DNA from: a virus
Length of the DNA stretch: 64,000 nt
Virus record (IMG/VR): IMGVR_UViG_3300050026_000055
Location: 1-64,000 of that record
Direction: 5' to 3' (one strand)
The translations under genes were made by a program, and so were the position numbers. Under the pieces are notes generated by a model. The model was not told the DNA's origin. It saw only the letters and a program-made list of their open reading frames with translations, and did not search any database. Shown here one piece after another: positions 31,501-46,500 of this stretch (its first letter is position 1; each line of letters starts with the position of its first letter).

Positions 31501-34500
31501 TGATTCTCCGGTACTGATTTGCGGAAAAGAAGGATTGATAGTTAGCCCTGAGCACAACATAAGGTCTAATGCTGTAGAACTGTCGCGTGCTGTTCAGCGC
31601 GGCGGGTATGAATTCAACGGTTATGTATTTGGTCCGTCTAAAAATTGGAACGAACCGTCAAAGGGGTTGCAGATGTCACGTGCGTTAGGTGATCGTGACT
31701 TACGCCAAATTTTGTCACAGAAGCCTGAGACATATAGCGTCAATCTTGACGGCGATAGTTATGTTTTAGTTGCGACGGACGGACTATTTGATCCTAAGCA
31801 TCAAGACGTGGATGCAGCAAATCGCATACATGATTTCATTGTCAATGGCAAAGTAAATGCTAACGCTTTAGTTGATTATGCGCTTACGCACCTTAACAAC
31901 GACAATGTGACCGTCATTCTGGCTCATATGAATGATACAGCAGACGTATTGTTTGCTTTTGGCAACAATCTTAATTATTCTAAAACAGAGCGTACCAGTA
32001 GCCTAGCGGCTTAGAGAGAGGGTATTTTGAAGGTAACACGGTTTCTTGATACAAATTTAGAAAGTACGAGAGGCAAAGTAATCCGAGAAAGTCTAGAGAA
32101 TAAGATTATCGGACAACCAGAGGCGATTGATGCGCTCGTTAGTACATCTGAAAAGTTCCACAGCCAACTGTTTGACAACAGTCGGCCGATAGCTAGTCTA
32201 TTGTTTCTCGGACCTACTGGTACAGGAAAGACTCGCACTGTGGAAGCGTATTGTGAGGCGTTATTTTCAAATGCCAATGCCTGCATCAAGATTGATTGCG
32301 GAGAGTATCAACTAGACCATGAAATTACCAAGCTAGTTGGTTCGCCTCCCGGTTATCTTGGTCACTCTGCGACAGCTCCACGCTTTAATACTGAAAAGGT
32401 ACGCGAGCATTGGACAGAGCAATATCCGTTGACTGTGATTCTTTTCGATGAAATTGAAAAGGCAAGTCCTGATCTTCAAAATATTTTGCTTGGTATTTTG
32501 GACAAAGGAGTTATCACCACAGGCAGAAACGAGCGAGTTGATCTTACCAAGAGCATCGTCGTTATGACTTCAAACGAGGGGTCAGCGAAGATGAATCAAG
32601 CATTAGAAGGTGGTATGGGGTTTGGTGGAATGACAGGAGCCAATACTCACGAAATCAACAGCATCGGACTGGCGGCTGTACGTCATAAATTTTCACCAGA
32701 GTTTGTCAATCGCTTAGATAAGATAGTGACATTCAATTCTTTGTCTAAGGCAAACATAACAAAGGTGTTGTTTACGGAAATACACCGTCTTCAGGATACC
32801 ATTTTTCAGAAAACCTTTGCTGCACCGTTGCTAAGGATTTCCAACAAAGCGAAGGAAGCGTTGGTAGCGGAAGGATTTGATCCGAAGTATAATGCTCGTA
32901 ATATCCGGCGTGTACTTGAACACAATATTCAAGAACCTCTGGCTAGAGCAATTGCCAGCGAACAATTAAAGCACTCGGAGACGATTTTTGTTGACATTAA
33001 CAAGTCGGGGGCGTATACTTTCGGTGTAGTCGATGATCCAGAAAATAGCAAAAAAGCTATAGCATGTCCTAATCCAAAGATCGAGAGAGGTATGAATTGA
33101 GAGCGGAGGCAGTTGGATTTACAGGAACATCACAAATCGGTGCAGTAACCGCCAAGCAGTTAAAAGATGGTGAGCGGTTACTGTACTCACTGTATTCGGA
33201 AGGATACAAAGAGTTCCACCACGGAGACTGTATAGGAGCTGACGAACAGTTTCATGCTATTGCCAAGCGCATTGGCTTTAAAATTATCATACATCCACCG
33301 GAGAACAATAGCAAGCGCGCTTTTTGTTTTGGTGCAGACACAGTTTTAGAAGAAAAAGCTTATCTAATACGCAATCACGACATTGTTGATGAGACTAATG
33401 TATTGATTGCTGTTCCTAAATCAGCAGCGGAGGAGTTGCGGAGCGGAACATGGGCCACTGTTCGATATGCTCGTAAAGCGAAGCATCGTATTTACATATT
33501 AATGCCGTAAAGGAGATTATGCCATATATTAAAACTGAGGGCAGAGACACATTGGACAAATTAATTCGGCAGTTTGGTCCAATGTCGGCAGGTGAATTAA
33601 ATTATTGCATGACGCGATTGTGCTCTAGATTTCTGGCATCTCGCATGAACTATGAAGGTATCGCTTTGGTAACAGGCGTGATCGAGAACGTCAAGCAAGA
33701 ACTGTACCGACGCGTGGCCACTCCTTACGAAGATCAGAAAATGAAAGCGCACGGCGATGTCTATTAGGAGTTAATAATGAAGTTAGCAACACTGTGCTCT
33801 CATGTTGATCGTAAACATTACAGCAAAGGTCTTTGTGAATCTTGTTATAAAACTTACACCAACCGAAACAATCCTGTAGCCAGATTACAAGCAAGGGCGA
33901 GATACAATAAATGGAAGGCCGCTAATCCAGGCAAAACGGCTGAATATAATAAAAAAAGTCGTGAAAAATATCGTGCTCCTTGTAGGCGGTGTGGTGCTAC
34001 AATGCCGTTTCCGTCAATGGGCAAGAGATATTGCAATGAATGTTTGCCATTGGTTAGAAAAGATGGCAACACAAAAAGATATGAACTGCTGTCGGTAGAG
34101 TGGGATGAATACAAGCGCAGTTTAGGATGTTCAAGGTGTGGTTACAACAGGTGCGGAGCTGCTCTTGATTTTCATCATTTTGATGATAATAAAGAGCAGC
34201 GTATAACAGTCTCAAGTTGGAAGATGCCAAAAAGCCAAAACGAAATAAGTAAATGTGTTTTGTTATGTTCTAATTGTCATCGCGAAATTCATAATGGTAT
34301 AAAGGAAAAGATATGCGAGACTTTTTAGTTTATTTGGCCGGACCTATCGACGGACTTCTGTATAGTGAAGGTCAAGATTGGCGTAACTATGTCTCTACGC
34401 GCCTCCCTGTTGAAATACGGGGCATTTCTCCGCTACGCGGCAAGGCTCAACAGAACAGCCGTCTGGGTAAAATTTCAGGAACCAATGAGTCCTGCCCGTT

Positions 34501-37500
34501 GACTTCGCAAGCTGGATTGACGACTCGGGATCGTAATGATTGTATCCGTGCTGATGCAGTCATTGTGAATCTCTTGGGGGCTACGAAAGTTAGTATTGGA
34601 ACCATGATTGAGGTCGGTTGGGCAGATTTGTCAAGACGGCCTTTGATTCTGGTGATCGAAAAGCAGGGAAATATCCACGATCATCCGATGCTCAAACATT
34701 GTGCCGGATTTAGGGTTGAGAGTCTAGATGAAGCCGTTAGCGTCTGCACGGCCATTTTGATGCCGGAAGGTTATGGAACAAATAGGACGCTTGACGAATT
34801 AGAAATTGAAGAGTTAGTTCCTAAGTGGCATGAATAAAGACAAAAAAAGAAGGACAGCTTTTTAGGCTGTCCTTTTGTGTTATAACAAAAATTTAACTAA
34901 GAATCCCGAAACAAATCCTGCACCAAACCATCGTTTCTTAGCCTTGCGGTCTGCCGCTTTCACAGCGGCGATTTCTGTTTTACAAGCAACATTGCTGTCT
35001 ACGATTTGTTTATTCAATCCTACAATCAAGTTTGTCTTGTCATTGAGTAGTATTCCTAATCCTGTGATCTGTTTGTCCTTATTGGCATTAACCGTGGTCA
35101 AATCAGTAACGCTGGTTTGCAAAACAGGAATACGTTCCAGTTGGTTGACTGTTGAGCGTGCTCCTTGATCTGTAACGGTAATGCCAGTAGTGGTAGCAGC
35201 AATATCGCTGTCACCGAGATTGCCCAAAGCCTTCCAGCGATTAGCTAGTTCAGGCAAGGGAAGAGTCTTGTCGATTGCTTGCTGCTTCGACAATGCAGCA
35301 TTATTGGCCGCTATCGTAGCAAGTAGTACTTGATTCTGATGAGTAAGGCTGGCTACCATTGCTTGATATTGAGCCTGCTGTGAAGCGGTCTGAGATGCTA
35401 ATGCAGCGTTAGATTGCTCCTGCTTAACTAATGCCGCCTGAGCCGCAGCAGCTTTACCGGCAGTCTCCGCAGCCGAATAATTCAAGTACTTATTGCCTAC
35501 AAATAAAAGACCAGTCATAACAATAAACGTTATGACTGTCTTTTCTAACTCTTTAAATGTCATTTTACTCCTTTGCCAACATCTCTATCTAACAAAACTT
35601 CATACAGCAGTCCCTTAGCATTAAAAATAACGGCGCATAAAACCTCTTGCAAATCAGGGTCGTTTGCTTCTTTAGAATATCCACGATGAATTAGTCTGGC
35701 ATCCATAAAGTGACGCGATAATGACTTCATGTACGCATCTCTAGGTATTCCCAATGTCCAGTTATCCGAATTACGCATCGTGCCGTCCTTCTGCTTTCTA
35801 TGCTTGTGCATATACTGTGCATATCTTTTTTCAACGATAGGCGACAGAAATCCTTCATAGTCAATCTTCTCATTATCATTGTCGCGAGTTGCCCCCGATG
35901 TAAACTCTCGCAAATAATTACCTTCGCTCAAATTTCCTCCCTAATTTTTCAAACATCCGATCAAACCAATACCAACGAATTATAGATAACGCTGTGCTTG
36001 TTTTCTTTGTTATTTTATACGATTTGCCTTGTAAGAGGATAATATCTCCTACATCATTGTCCTCTATCTCAGCGCCGTCATAATTCCAGCTTACCATTTT
36101 CTCCTCCAAAGAGATAGCAGAATGCTGACACCAAGCACAACAAGAACTACAAACAGAAATTCAATTAACTTTTCCATAGTATCAATCCACGTCTGTATAA
36201 ACTACAGTGCCAATCAATCCTTCGTTTCGATTCCAGATGAATCCTTCTGCACTTCGTAGGTTACCAACGTAGCCCTGCTCCGCGTGCCAATCGTCCGGAG
36301 AACAAAGAGCACTAAGCGTGCGAACACGTACACCATACTTTTCTTCAAGACGAGTCTGGTGAATATGCCCGACATGCGCCTCACGGAACTTAGTCTCACC
36401 AAAATCCTTTGAGCATTCAGTTGCCATTAACAAAGGATACTCGTTCTTTTTTCCTTTGTCTCCGTGTGTCAGCATGAGTAAAACATTGCCAAATCTATGA
36501 TACTTTCGGTAACGTGGCATGTTATCAATTTTAACATCCGCATAATTGTGAAACCAACATTCCAAAGAATCGCCCAAATGCCAAACCGAAAGAGTGTCGT
36601 GGTTTCCTTGAACCATGATTACCTTTACAGGAGCAATCTGCCGTAGCCTCTCAATGGAGTCAATAATCACATTACGAACTGTGGCAAACGTCTTTTGATA
36701 ACGTCCGTCAGTGGTTACGACTGTACCGGATGTAGTCCTAGATTCAGCATCATCCGAATTAAAAAGATCATTACCAACAATATAAACCAGTTCGTCAAAC
36801 GAGTAGCCAGCGGAACGGCTGAGTAAGCAGTCCAACGCTTTTTTGTAGATACTGGCGGCTATCTTAACGTCATAGTTCTTTCCGCCTGTCTCAACGGCCC
36901 ACGCCAGTTTGCCAAAGTGCATGTCAGGAAGATTTACTTCCAGCATGTTTCCTGATGGCTGTTGTCTAGTAATAAACGCTGGTGATGGAGGCGCATAACA
37001 GATTGCAGCAATCTTTAACGACTCCAGTTCGTCTTTAGCGTCAACGATATGCGTCTTTTTGCTACAGAACGCCTTGACCTGAAACAGCGGAGTTTGCGAA
37101 ACGCCGACATCCCATTTATTGAATATGCATTTGTCAATGTTCCACACCGAAAGGTCAATCTTGCAATGTTCGATTAATTGCGCCTCGGTGCAAATCTGTG
37201 TCTTTGGCAAAGATATTATCCACTTGTCACCAGCAACCTCAGAAGATTCGTTTGGCTTCTGAGTTGGCTGTGTTTGGCACAATCCTGCAGCATTCAAAAA
37301 ATCTGTAAAGTTTGCGAAGACTTTGCGGTATGTGCGTTCTGAATAAACGCCCTGTGAACGATATGTTTTACGAGTAACTTTTCCTGAAAACTTGCTTGCC
37401 AATCTCTGAATATCCTTGATTAATTCTTCTTTGGTTATTTTATTCATGCTCTCCATTTGAATACATAATACCACACGAACGATAATTTGTCAAGCGTTAT

Positions 37501-40500
37501 TTCTTATTTATTGCTATTAATGTGCCGATAACACGATCAGAGCTACTGTTTATAGCATCCACCAATTTCTCATGGTTGTTTTGTGTTTTTTCAGCCACTC
37601 TCGCAATACCTGCTTCACTGATTTTCAAGGCTTCTTGCGTTTTTTCAGCCACTTTAGCGATGCCTTTTTCGCTAATTCTCAGGGCTTCTTCTGTTTTTTC
37701 GGCCACTTTAGCGATGCCTGCCTCACTAGTTTTTACAGCTTCGATCAGCTTTGCATGCCGTTTTTCTTCCATTTCTTTCTCTAACTCAGTATTTTTAGCA
37801 ATTGCACTAACAATTTCTTCTTTGGCACCTACTAAGTGTGTATGAATAAAATGGTTAACAAATGTTTTTGTTTTCCAGCCTAATAAAAATAAGCCTGATA
37901 AAACTGAAAGAGGAGTCATATATGGATGAAATGCTTTAATTAAGTCAGATAAATTTCTTGCTGGATCATCGGTTACGAACATAGTGTTACCTTCTTATTT
38001 CTTTACATTCAGCGCGATCAGTGTGTCTATCAGTCGATCAGAGCTGGCCTTTAAAGCGTCAACAATTCTTTCGTGACCCTCGACTGCCTTTTTGGCCATA
38101 GCGTTCGAGTTTTCGGCGTTTTCTTTTATGGCTTCTACAATTCTTTCGTGCCCCTCATCTTCCGCCTTTATGATTTTTTCTAGAGACTCTTCGTTACGTT
38201 TTACTGCATCGGAAATATCTTGTTTGATATGTGCCAAATGGTTATTGATAAGTGTATCCACAAATCCCCTTACTCTCCAAGCGATTACTGCTAAGGTAGT
38301 AATGATGGATAGAGGAGCGACATAAATCTTGAGTGTTTCATAAAGTCCTATAACAGGATCAGAGTTAACAAACATGACAAAAAGAGCCCTTTACTTAATT
38401 AAATATTCGATAGTCCGCGACTTGGGTGTGTTTGCTGTAATTACACGGACCGCAAAGTGGCTGGATGTTATCAATATTGCTGGAGCCACCCTTAGATACG
38501 GGAATTATGTGATCCGCAGTTGGCTTGTTAGTTGATGTGTATTCTATACCGCAGCATAGACATTTATTTCCATGCGATATTCTTGGGTTGACATGCATTT
38601 TCCTTACTTGAAGATGGTTAAAGGCCCCATATCCACAATCCGAGGATGAAGCTCTGGCTGGCCGATGATTATGTCCAAAAAAAACCTTGATTCCACATGG
38701 CGCAGGTCGGCCCAGAACATTCCGCCTTTTGCATAATCCTGAGTGTTATCGTAAATTGCCTCAATTTCGTGCAGCAATTTCACAAACGAGGGTTCCCAAA
38801 TCGAAGGGAATACCAATTTTGGCTGTTCAATCGTCGCACTAAATTTGTGTAAATTCTGTAGAACTTCTAAATGCGTTCCCCATCCCGCTCGTATCCTGTT
38901 CATTATACAGGACATAATAAGACAGGACGCAAGGTGTCCACCATAAGGTAAACCGTGCGTGTAACCAACCAATACAATTTGTCCACGAAGGAAATCATCT
39001 TGACGTAAAATTTTGCTCCTCCTTATAAATGTATATCCCGGCCAGTCGGCATTAACCAACCGTCCGGGGCTGTGCAAATGTTCGCGACCAGTCAGCCTTT
39101 GCACAACGATGTATAATAAACGAGTCAGGCCATTTGGGACGCGCCCCACGGCTAACTTTGTTCCTGACTCGTATCTTTTCAGACAAACAGATAATACCAT
39201 GACGCCGTCCGTTTGTCAAGAGCTGTTCTTGATTATTTTTCAGGCAAATGTAAGGTCGAATCAGGTTCGTACTTTTTGAAATACTGCTGCAATTCACTGG
39301 CCGAATGTTGTTTTAGGTTGAATGGAGAGGCATAGAAATGCCATTTACCGCCAACTTTCTTCCAATCGCCGCCTTCTTGCTCAGGTGTATTGTGTACACT
39401 TTCCTTAGAAAATGTAATATGATTTGGAAGTTTAAACTCGTCAGTCAAATGCTTACCGCCTGATTGATCCGGTTCTCCGTACTTGGCCCTATATCCGGCG
39501 TAGTCATAGTCGTTAGACTCCTTTTTAGGGAGCCTCCTTCGCGCTATTACCGCCAAGCGGCAAGGCAGTACCTTGGTAGACATCACGTATACCAGCTCTG
39601 TCAGACTTCGGCGGTTTGTTGCCTTTGCCGACTCCCTGAGTCACGGCAGTACTTTGAGCTGCATTTGCCAAACCTGTAGTCACCGGACTACTGGCAATTT
39701 TGCTACCAGCCCCAAATGTTTTCCAAAGAGCAGGATGAGTGCTCAAAAATTCCAAAACACTCTGGCCTGCCTTCATACCGCCAGCAGCACAAGAAAGCCC
39801 AACAATAACGGCGGCAGTTTCTACAGTATTATGACCAGTCAATTCAGTTGCTACACCGGCTCCACCAGCTACGCCAGCAATTACACCAGCTTTTACTAAT
39901 CGCTGCACCATCTGTGCGTTCTTAGCGTTAGAGATTACCTGTTGAGCAAACTTTCCGATTTCAGGCGGCATGTTTACCGGGCTTGGTCCTGTGCCAAACA
40001 ATAGATTGAAGTTATCTTCCGTCAGCGTCTTTTGTGCTTTCGTAACCTGTTTTAACAAATCGCCCGGATCAAAACGACCGGTTTCCTTGTTTACAGCATC
40101 ATCCATCCATGTCTTGAAAACATCTCTGCCGATTGGAAGCATTTTTTCACGGCTACCGATTAGATCACGTAGCGCGCTTACCTTGCCATTAGAATCTCCT
40201 GACAACAGTTCTTTGCCTAAATCGTTGACAGCTTTACCCGGCTCTGTCTCAGCTAATCGTGAGATAGCCTTTGACTCCATAAGAGCATTAGTGGTTCTAT
40301 AATTACCACGCAACTTGGTATACTGATCTGCAACGGATTTAAGTTGAGGATCAGTCTTACCAGCTTTGTCAGCCATTTGTTGAATCGTGTCGTCCACGGA
40401 TGTCATCATTTGCCGCCAAGTACGAGAATTGATGTCACCAAAGCCCATTCGACTCGTCGCGGCGTAATCATCTGCTCCTTTTCTAAGAGCCTGACGAAAT

Positions 40501-43500
40501 GAAATAAGATCATTAATGGACCACGGTTTTACTTCCACTGGTTCAGCTTTTCCAGCAGGAGAAAAACCTTCCTCATAATTAAAAGTTCCCTCAGCCGCAT
40601 CAGCCGCCTTAGCTGCCGGAAGTTCTCCCTTTTCTAAATTAGAAAGAAGATTCTTGGTTTTAGCATCAAATCCTTCCGGTGCTCTAGCTTGTGCAACAAA
40701 TGGGTGTGTCTGTGCCGCTTCGTCTTCAGTGCCGGCCAGTATTTTACCTGCACGGCTAGCGATGGGATTGTCTTTAATATCTATTGTTTGACCTTGCAAT
40801 TTTTCTTTAATGTCATTAATACCGTGTTCAAAGTCGGTATGCATCTGCAATCGTTTGGCTTCAATCTCACTTCTGACTGCACCGACAACTTCAGTCTTTT
40901 CCGGCGCTGTCTTTGCAACTTTAGCTAACTCATCAAGAGTCTTACCGGCTTTTGCACCAGCAGCCAAACCGCCTTTAATAGCCGCACCAGCCGCACCAAC
41001 CGTGCCAGAAAGAGCAGCCATTGCACCGCCCTCTTTCAAAGCCTGACCGGTGTCACCAGTTTTAACTTTAGTCTGACCTGCCTGTACTGCGCCTTGACGA
41101 ACGGCGTTGCCGACCACATTAGCAGCTTCAGGATGCTTTGCTACCATCTCTGTTCCATACTTCAACGCATTTACAATGCGTGGAGATAGTTCAAGAGTCT
41201 GAGCAATTTTAGCAGCCTTCATTAACTTAGCTCCGGTAGCTAACCCAGCCAAAGCAGGATCACCAAGAATAAATTCTGTCAAACTTTCGCCAGCATATCC
41301 TATACTTTCTGCAGTACCTTTAGGCGTAAGATCGGTTTGAAGTTGGCCTTGTGCATCTCGCATCTCAGAGCCGGTGGGTGAATCTTCAGGATTGATGCCG
41401 GAATATTCGGACGGCAACATTTGTTTGGTATTAGTAGGCACCGCATTTACAGCAGACCTAGCAATTCCTGAAATAGTTGATCCAATGCCCTTCATGTATC
41501 CAGTAGCCGCGCCAAGCAAACCACCGGCTACTCTGGTAGCCCCCGCTTGGTTAGTGGCTGCATCTGAACCACTTAAAGGACCGGCAGGAATAGCCTTCAT
41601 TCCGTTTTGTGGAATCTCGACATTGCCGCTAGTATAGCCAGAACTAGACGCACCATTGCCCGCCTGAGATTGATCTTCAGGAGCAGGTGTAGAAGTTGGA
41701 GTCTGCCCCGGAAAGCTAACATTACCTGATGTATAGTCATTGCCTGCCATTATTTGTCCTTATTTTGTCGCTCCCACACCAAGATCGTTGGGGTGTGCCC
41801 ATTGTCCGGTCTGAGGATTCTTAACTGCAATTAATGCTCCATTTTTATACAAAGCGTTGCCTTGTATTGTCTTAGGATCAGGAAGATCGTTGGGTAATTC
41901 CACAGAAGGTGCCTGTGTCTTTCCCGTTAGTTCATTGACAGTCTTTCCACCCTTACCTGCGCCAGAAGCACTACCTGTAATGCTGCCGCCACTCTTCATG
42001 TTTCCTAACAATTCGTTTACATAAGGATTGTTAATTTTCTGAATGGCCTTTACGGTATCTGGATAAATTAGATTATGGAAATCTTCATTGAATGATTGCT
42101 TCCATTCTTCATTCAACGGAACAATACGAACAGCAGCCGTATGTGCCATTTCTTGAATTGAAGAATAAACGTTTTGCCATGGTGATGTATCCTGAGATAC
42201 CTGTGCTGCCATCTTTCTAGCGTCATCTGTCAAAGCGTGCTGATTGTTCAACAAGTTCTGCCAATCGGTAGAAGCCGTCTGCATGGCAACTTTAAATGCA
42301 TTCCAGTCTGTATTGGTTCCAAATTTATCGTTCAACCATGCCATAGTCTTGTTGCTGTATTCAGAACTATTAAGATCAATGCCGCTGCTTGCTTTAAGTT
42401 TATCCAAAGCGGTCAATGCGCCAGCCATGTGACCAAGAGACGTGTTGGCATTTTTAATGGCTGCTCCCTGACTAGTGGTGTTCGATCTGCCACTACCGGC
42501 AAAGTTTTCAAACAAACGAACCTTAGATTCAACTTCTTCTGGATTAAAGTCAGGATTACGCTTGTGGGCTTCTTGCTCCAAAGCTTGTCTACTGGCTTCA
42601 TTACGAAGACTGGTGACATGCTTCAAATCAACCATTGACGGTCCACCCGGCACTTTATTTCCGTTTTTGTCAACACCGGACAGTTGTGTAATTAGGTCGT
42701 CATTGTTTCGGATTGTATCCTCTCTAGACTGTTCCTTCAGACGCTCTGTTTTACCAACTGCCGCGTCAGCCTTTGTCTGCTCCGTGTTATGCAGTTCAGC
42801 CAAACGCAGTTTTTCTCTGTAATCGTTGATGAAGGATTGTCCTTGTAATTTGCCGTCTGGACTTTGCAGCAGACTCTTCAATCGGTTTCCTGATTGCGGG
42901 TCGAAAGTGACTTTACCGCTCTTTGCCTGTTGGTCCAACATTTTGTCAATAGAAGATGGTTCGTTGCCTTTGCCGTCCAAAAATCCATTCATTCCACCGG
43001 GCAAACGATTGTACACGCCTACATCAGCTTTGGTTATACGTCCGGAACCTGCTGCGTCCATTACATCAACAGGTTTCATAGTAGGTTGAGGTAGTTCGCC
43101 TGATTCCTTTTGATCCTGTTGCTGCTGTTCAGTAGGCATTCCAGCCTTGTTGTGTACATCGTTGACGTACTTCTTAGTTTCAGGATAATTAGGCACTCCT
43201 CCGGCCTTGTTTACCGCAGGTTCACCAGCATTGTAGGCAGCTATAGCCTTTGTAGTATCTCCTTTGTATGCCTTCAACAAATCGGACAGTAAATGCGTAC
43301 CAGCATCTATGTTCTGTGCAGGATCAAATGCATCAGTAACTCCATACTTCTTGGCGGTTGCTGGCATTAATTGCATCAATCCTTGAGCACCCTTTGGACT
43401 TAACGCATTAGGATTTCCCTTTGATTCAGTGTGCAATACAGCATTTACTAGACTGACAGGAACATCATACTTTGTAGCTGCTGTCTGAGTAGCGTCAGTA

Positions 43501-46500
43501 ATATTTGTCGGAAGCGTAAAGTTTGTTTTCTTTATCTCAGTCGCAGGTTTTGCTGCTCCTGCCCCAACTACCTCAGTCTTTGTGGCAGATTTTCCTGTTG
43601 CATAACCATCCAAGTCTTTTTGCATATTCTTATAACCAGCTACTTCATTGATACCAGCTATAATTCGATAAGCACGTTCCTGATAGTCTTTGGGCAAGTT
43701 TAACATCTTTCCGTCTTTATCGACGTAACCTTGCACTTTATACTTAGCCAACAAATCTTTTACATCTTGCGGGAAGTCAACCACTTTGCTTGGATCAATA
43801 ATGGCGTATTTAAATTCGTATTGTTCTACACCATTTTGCATTAATGGCATTCCATCATCACCAATTTTTGGCACAATTCCAATGGGGATAGCACCATCTT
43901 TTGTTACATGATATTGCGCTAATTTGCTTGGCAGTTCACTAGCAGTGGCATAATCCTGAACACCATTAATACTCTGCAAAGCTGTGTGCAAAGATGTATA
44001 CATGTCTACCATCGACTGTTGGTGTTCCATGCCCAATTTGTTTGCCTTCAACTGGTTGGTATATAAATCAAGGTTATTTTTAGTGATAGATGCCTGACGA
44101 GCAAAATCATCTTTCGCTCGTTGCTGTTGGCTTTGATCTATTTCTTTTGCATGAGCCATGCCGGCCTGACCGCCAGCAGCCAACCCGCGAGCGCCTGCTC
44201 CCGGACCACGCTGACCAGCACCAGCAAATAAACCTGTCAATGCGCCAGCAACAATGGAGTTGGCAAGTTGTGATTTAGTCTGTTGAACCTGAGTCCTTTC
44301 CATCTTGCCTGTATCAGCGTTCAAATTGTAGGTATATTTTGGGCCAGCTAACGCGCCCATTATGCTCCTAAAAATATCGTGCGGCTGATGTGACTGACTC
44401 GGACCGGCACCGGTGCCACTCTTATCAATGCCATTGTCATTCGATTGCATCGTTTTTTGAACGTCATTGTCAGCCGACTGCATAGTTTTTTGGACATCAT
44501 TCGGCTGTGCTGCCGATTGTGCTGGCGGTTGAGCCGCTGGCTGTCCCATAGATTGTGCTGGCGGCTGAGTCGTGCCAGATGCAGACGAAGAACTGTCTAC
44601 AGGCGTACTAGACACAGGCATACTAGCCTGCGGCTGTATCTGATCGTTCGGTTGTTCGTTAGGAGCGTCGAGTGCCATAATTAATCCTTACCTACCTTAA
44701 AATTTGCTTTAAAGTATAACTTAGCTTTACGTAAACCAAAATCAAATATCGGTTTTAACAATCCACGCACTATTTTATACTTGTATACCAACGGTGCTAC
44801 ATCTCTGCCTACCAAAGTATAAAGCCGCATAATTGCACGACCGAATAGACTCTCCTCAACCCACACCTTATTCAGCCAATAGCGCATCATATAAGTATCC
44901 GGTGAGTAAGTTCCATATATCGCTTCTGCAATCCAACAGGTTCCCCAATTCTGTCCTACCTGAGTGATTGCATTTCCAGCAATTCCACCAAGAGCACCGG
45001 TAACCGAAGATACCCAAGAATTGTTTGCATTGGTAATGTTGTTGGCTGAAGTACTAGCCGCACTGCCTGCTCCGGTAGCTGCATTGTTTACATTAGCGGT
45101 GGTGTTAAACACACCGGGTGCTAACTCCAAAGCAGTTAGAGCAGAGTTATAATTTTTATTACCTTGATCGTAACTTGCTGATGTAATGCCTAACTCTTGG
45201 TTTGACAACTGGTTAGCAGCAGAAACACCTAGTTGTTCTCTTTGCTGTAATTCTGCACCACTTGACACACTTGATCCACCGCCGTTGGCGGCTATTTTTG
45301 CATTCAATGCTTTACTAAGATTATCATAGCTACCGGCAGTGCTGCTGATTGCTTGTGAATTAAGAACCTGCTTTTCTTCTGCCGAATAGCCTTCCTGCGA
45401 TGGACCGGCAGCCACAATGGGAGCAGTGGCAGCAGTAATCTCGCCAAACACTGCATTGGCCTTTCCAAATACTTCAGCGGCCTGTGCTGTGGTCTGAGCA
45501 TAGAAATCTGCCTGTTCTTTTTCTAATTGCTTTTGTTCTGAACTAGCTCCACACATGTTATTTCCCCACTCTCGGTAAAACCTTTTCATAAAGATTTGGC
45601 TCGTGTCTAAATCCTAGTCGTTTGTTGGTAAAGAAAGCGACCAACGATTTTACCTTGGAATCAAATTCTATTTTCAAACAACCAGCAGTAGACAGAAACC
45701 CCTCCAACATCGGAAAACCTTTGCTGATAATCTTTGCATTTCTAAGTGTCTTTTTGGTGTCCATTTGTAAGTCTATGCGAGCGACCGGATTTATGCGAAC
45801 AAACGCGGCCACACCATCTTCGTCTTCAAACACCAAAAGCTTCTTAGAAATCCAGTCGTCAGGCTTTAACTCTTTATGATCGTCATCAGCCAGCATCCAT
45901 TCACACAATAAAGTTTTATCTTCGTCTTTAAAATCTCTCATTATCATATTTAACCTAACTCTATAATTTGAAACTCACTCCAGTTTACAAGGCCTTGATC
46001 GAAAGTTGAAGCTGCTGCGGCAATAATTTGATAGTTATGCGATCCTGCTGTTGGATTATCCAAATAAGAAAGTGATGATGTAGTGAATAACGTTAATGAA
46101 GTACCAGTGCCAGTTTTGGCTTCACAGGTACAGGTGGCATTACCACTTACCAAAGAACCGTCTCTAAACAGAAAAAATGCACCACCAGATAATAATGCAC
46201 TACCTGTAGTTGCCAAAACAACATTAGCGTGAAATGTAATAAGTACTGGATTGCCTTTAAAGGTAGCTGTGATCGTATTAGTACCTAACTGTGCTGGTGT
46301 TGAAGACGGCGGAAAAGAAAGATTCGCCACACCTTGGTTGGCAGTCAGGATATTCTTTAACTGCAAATTACCGTTGGCATAAATAGGAGTAATAGCTGTA
46401 GCATCTCCAGCAAACTCAGGAGTGCTCTCCAGTCCTATCTGATTTACAGATGTCACCCAATAGTAATCAACTGATCCTAATGGCACCGTCTCTTGATATG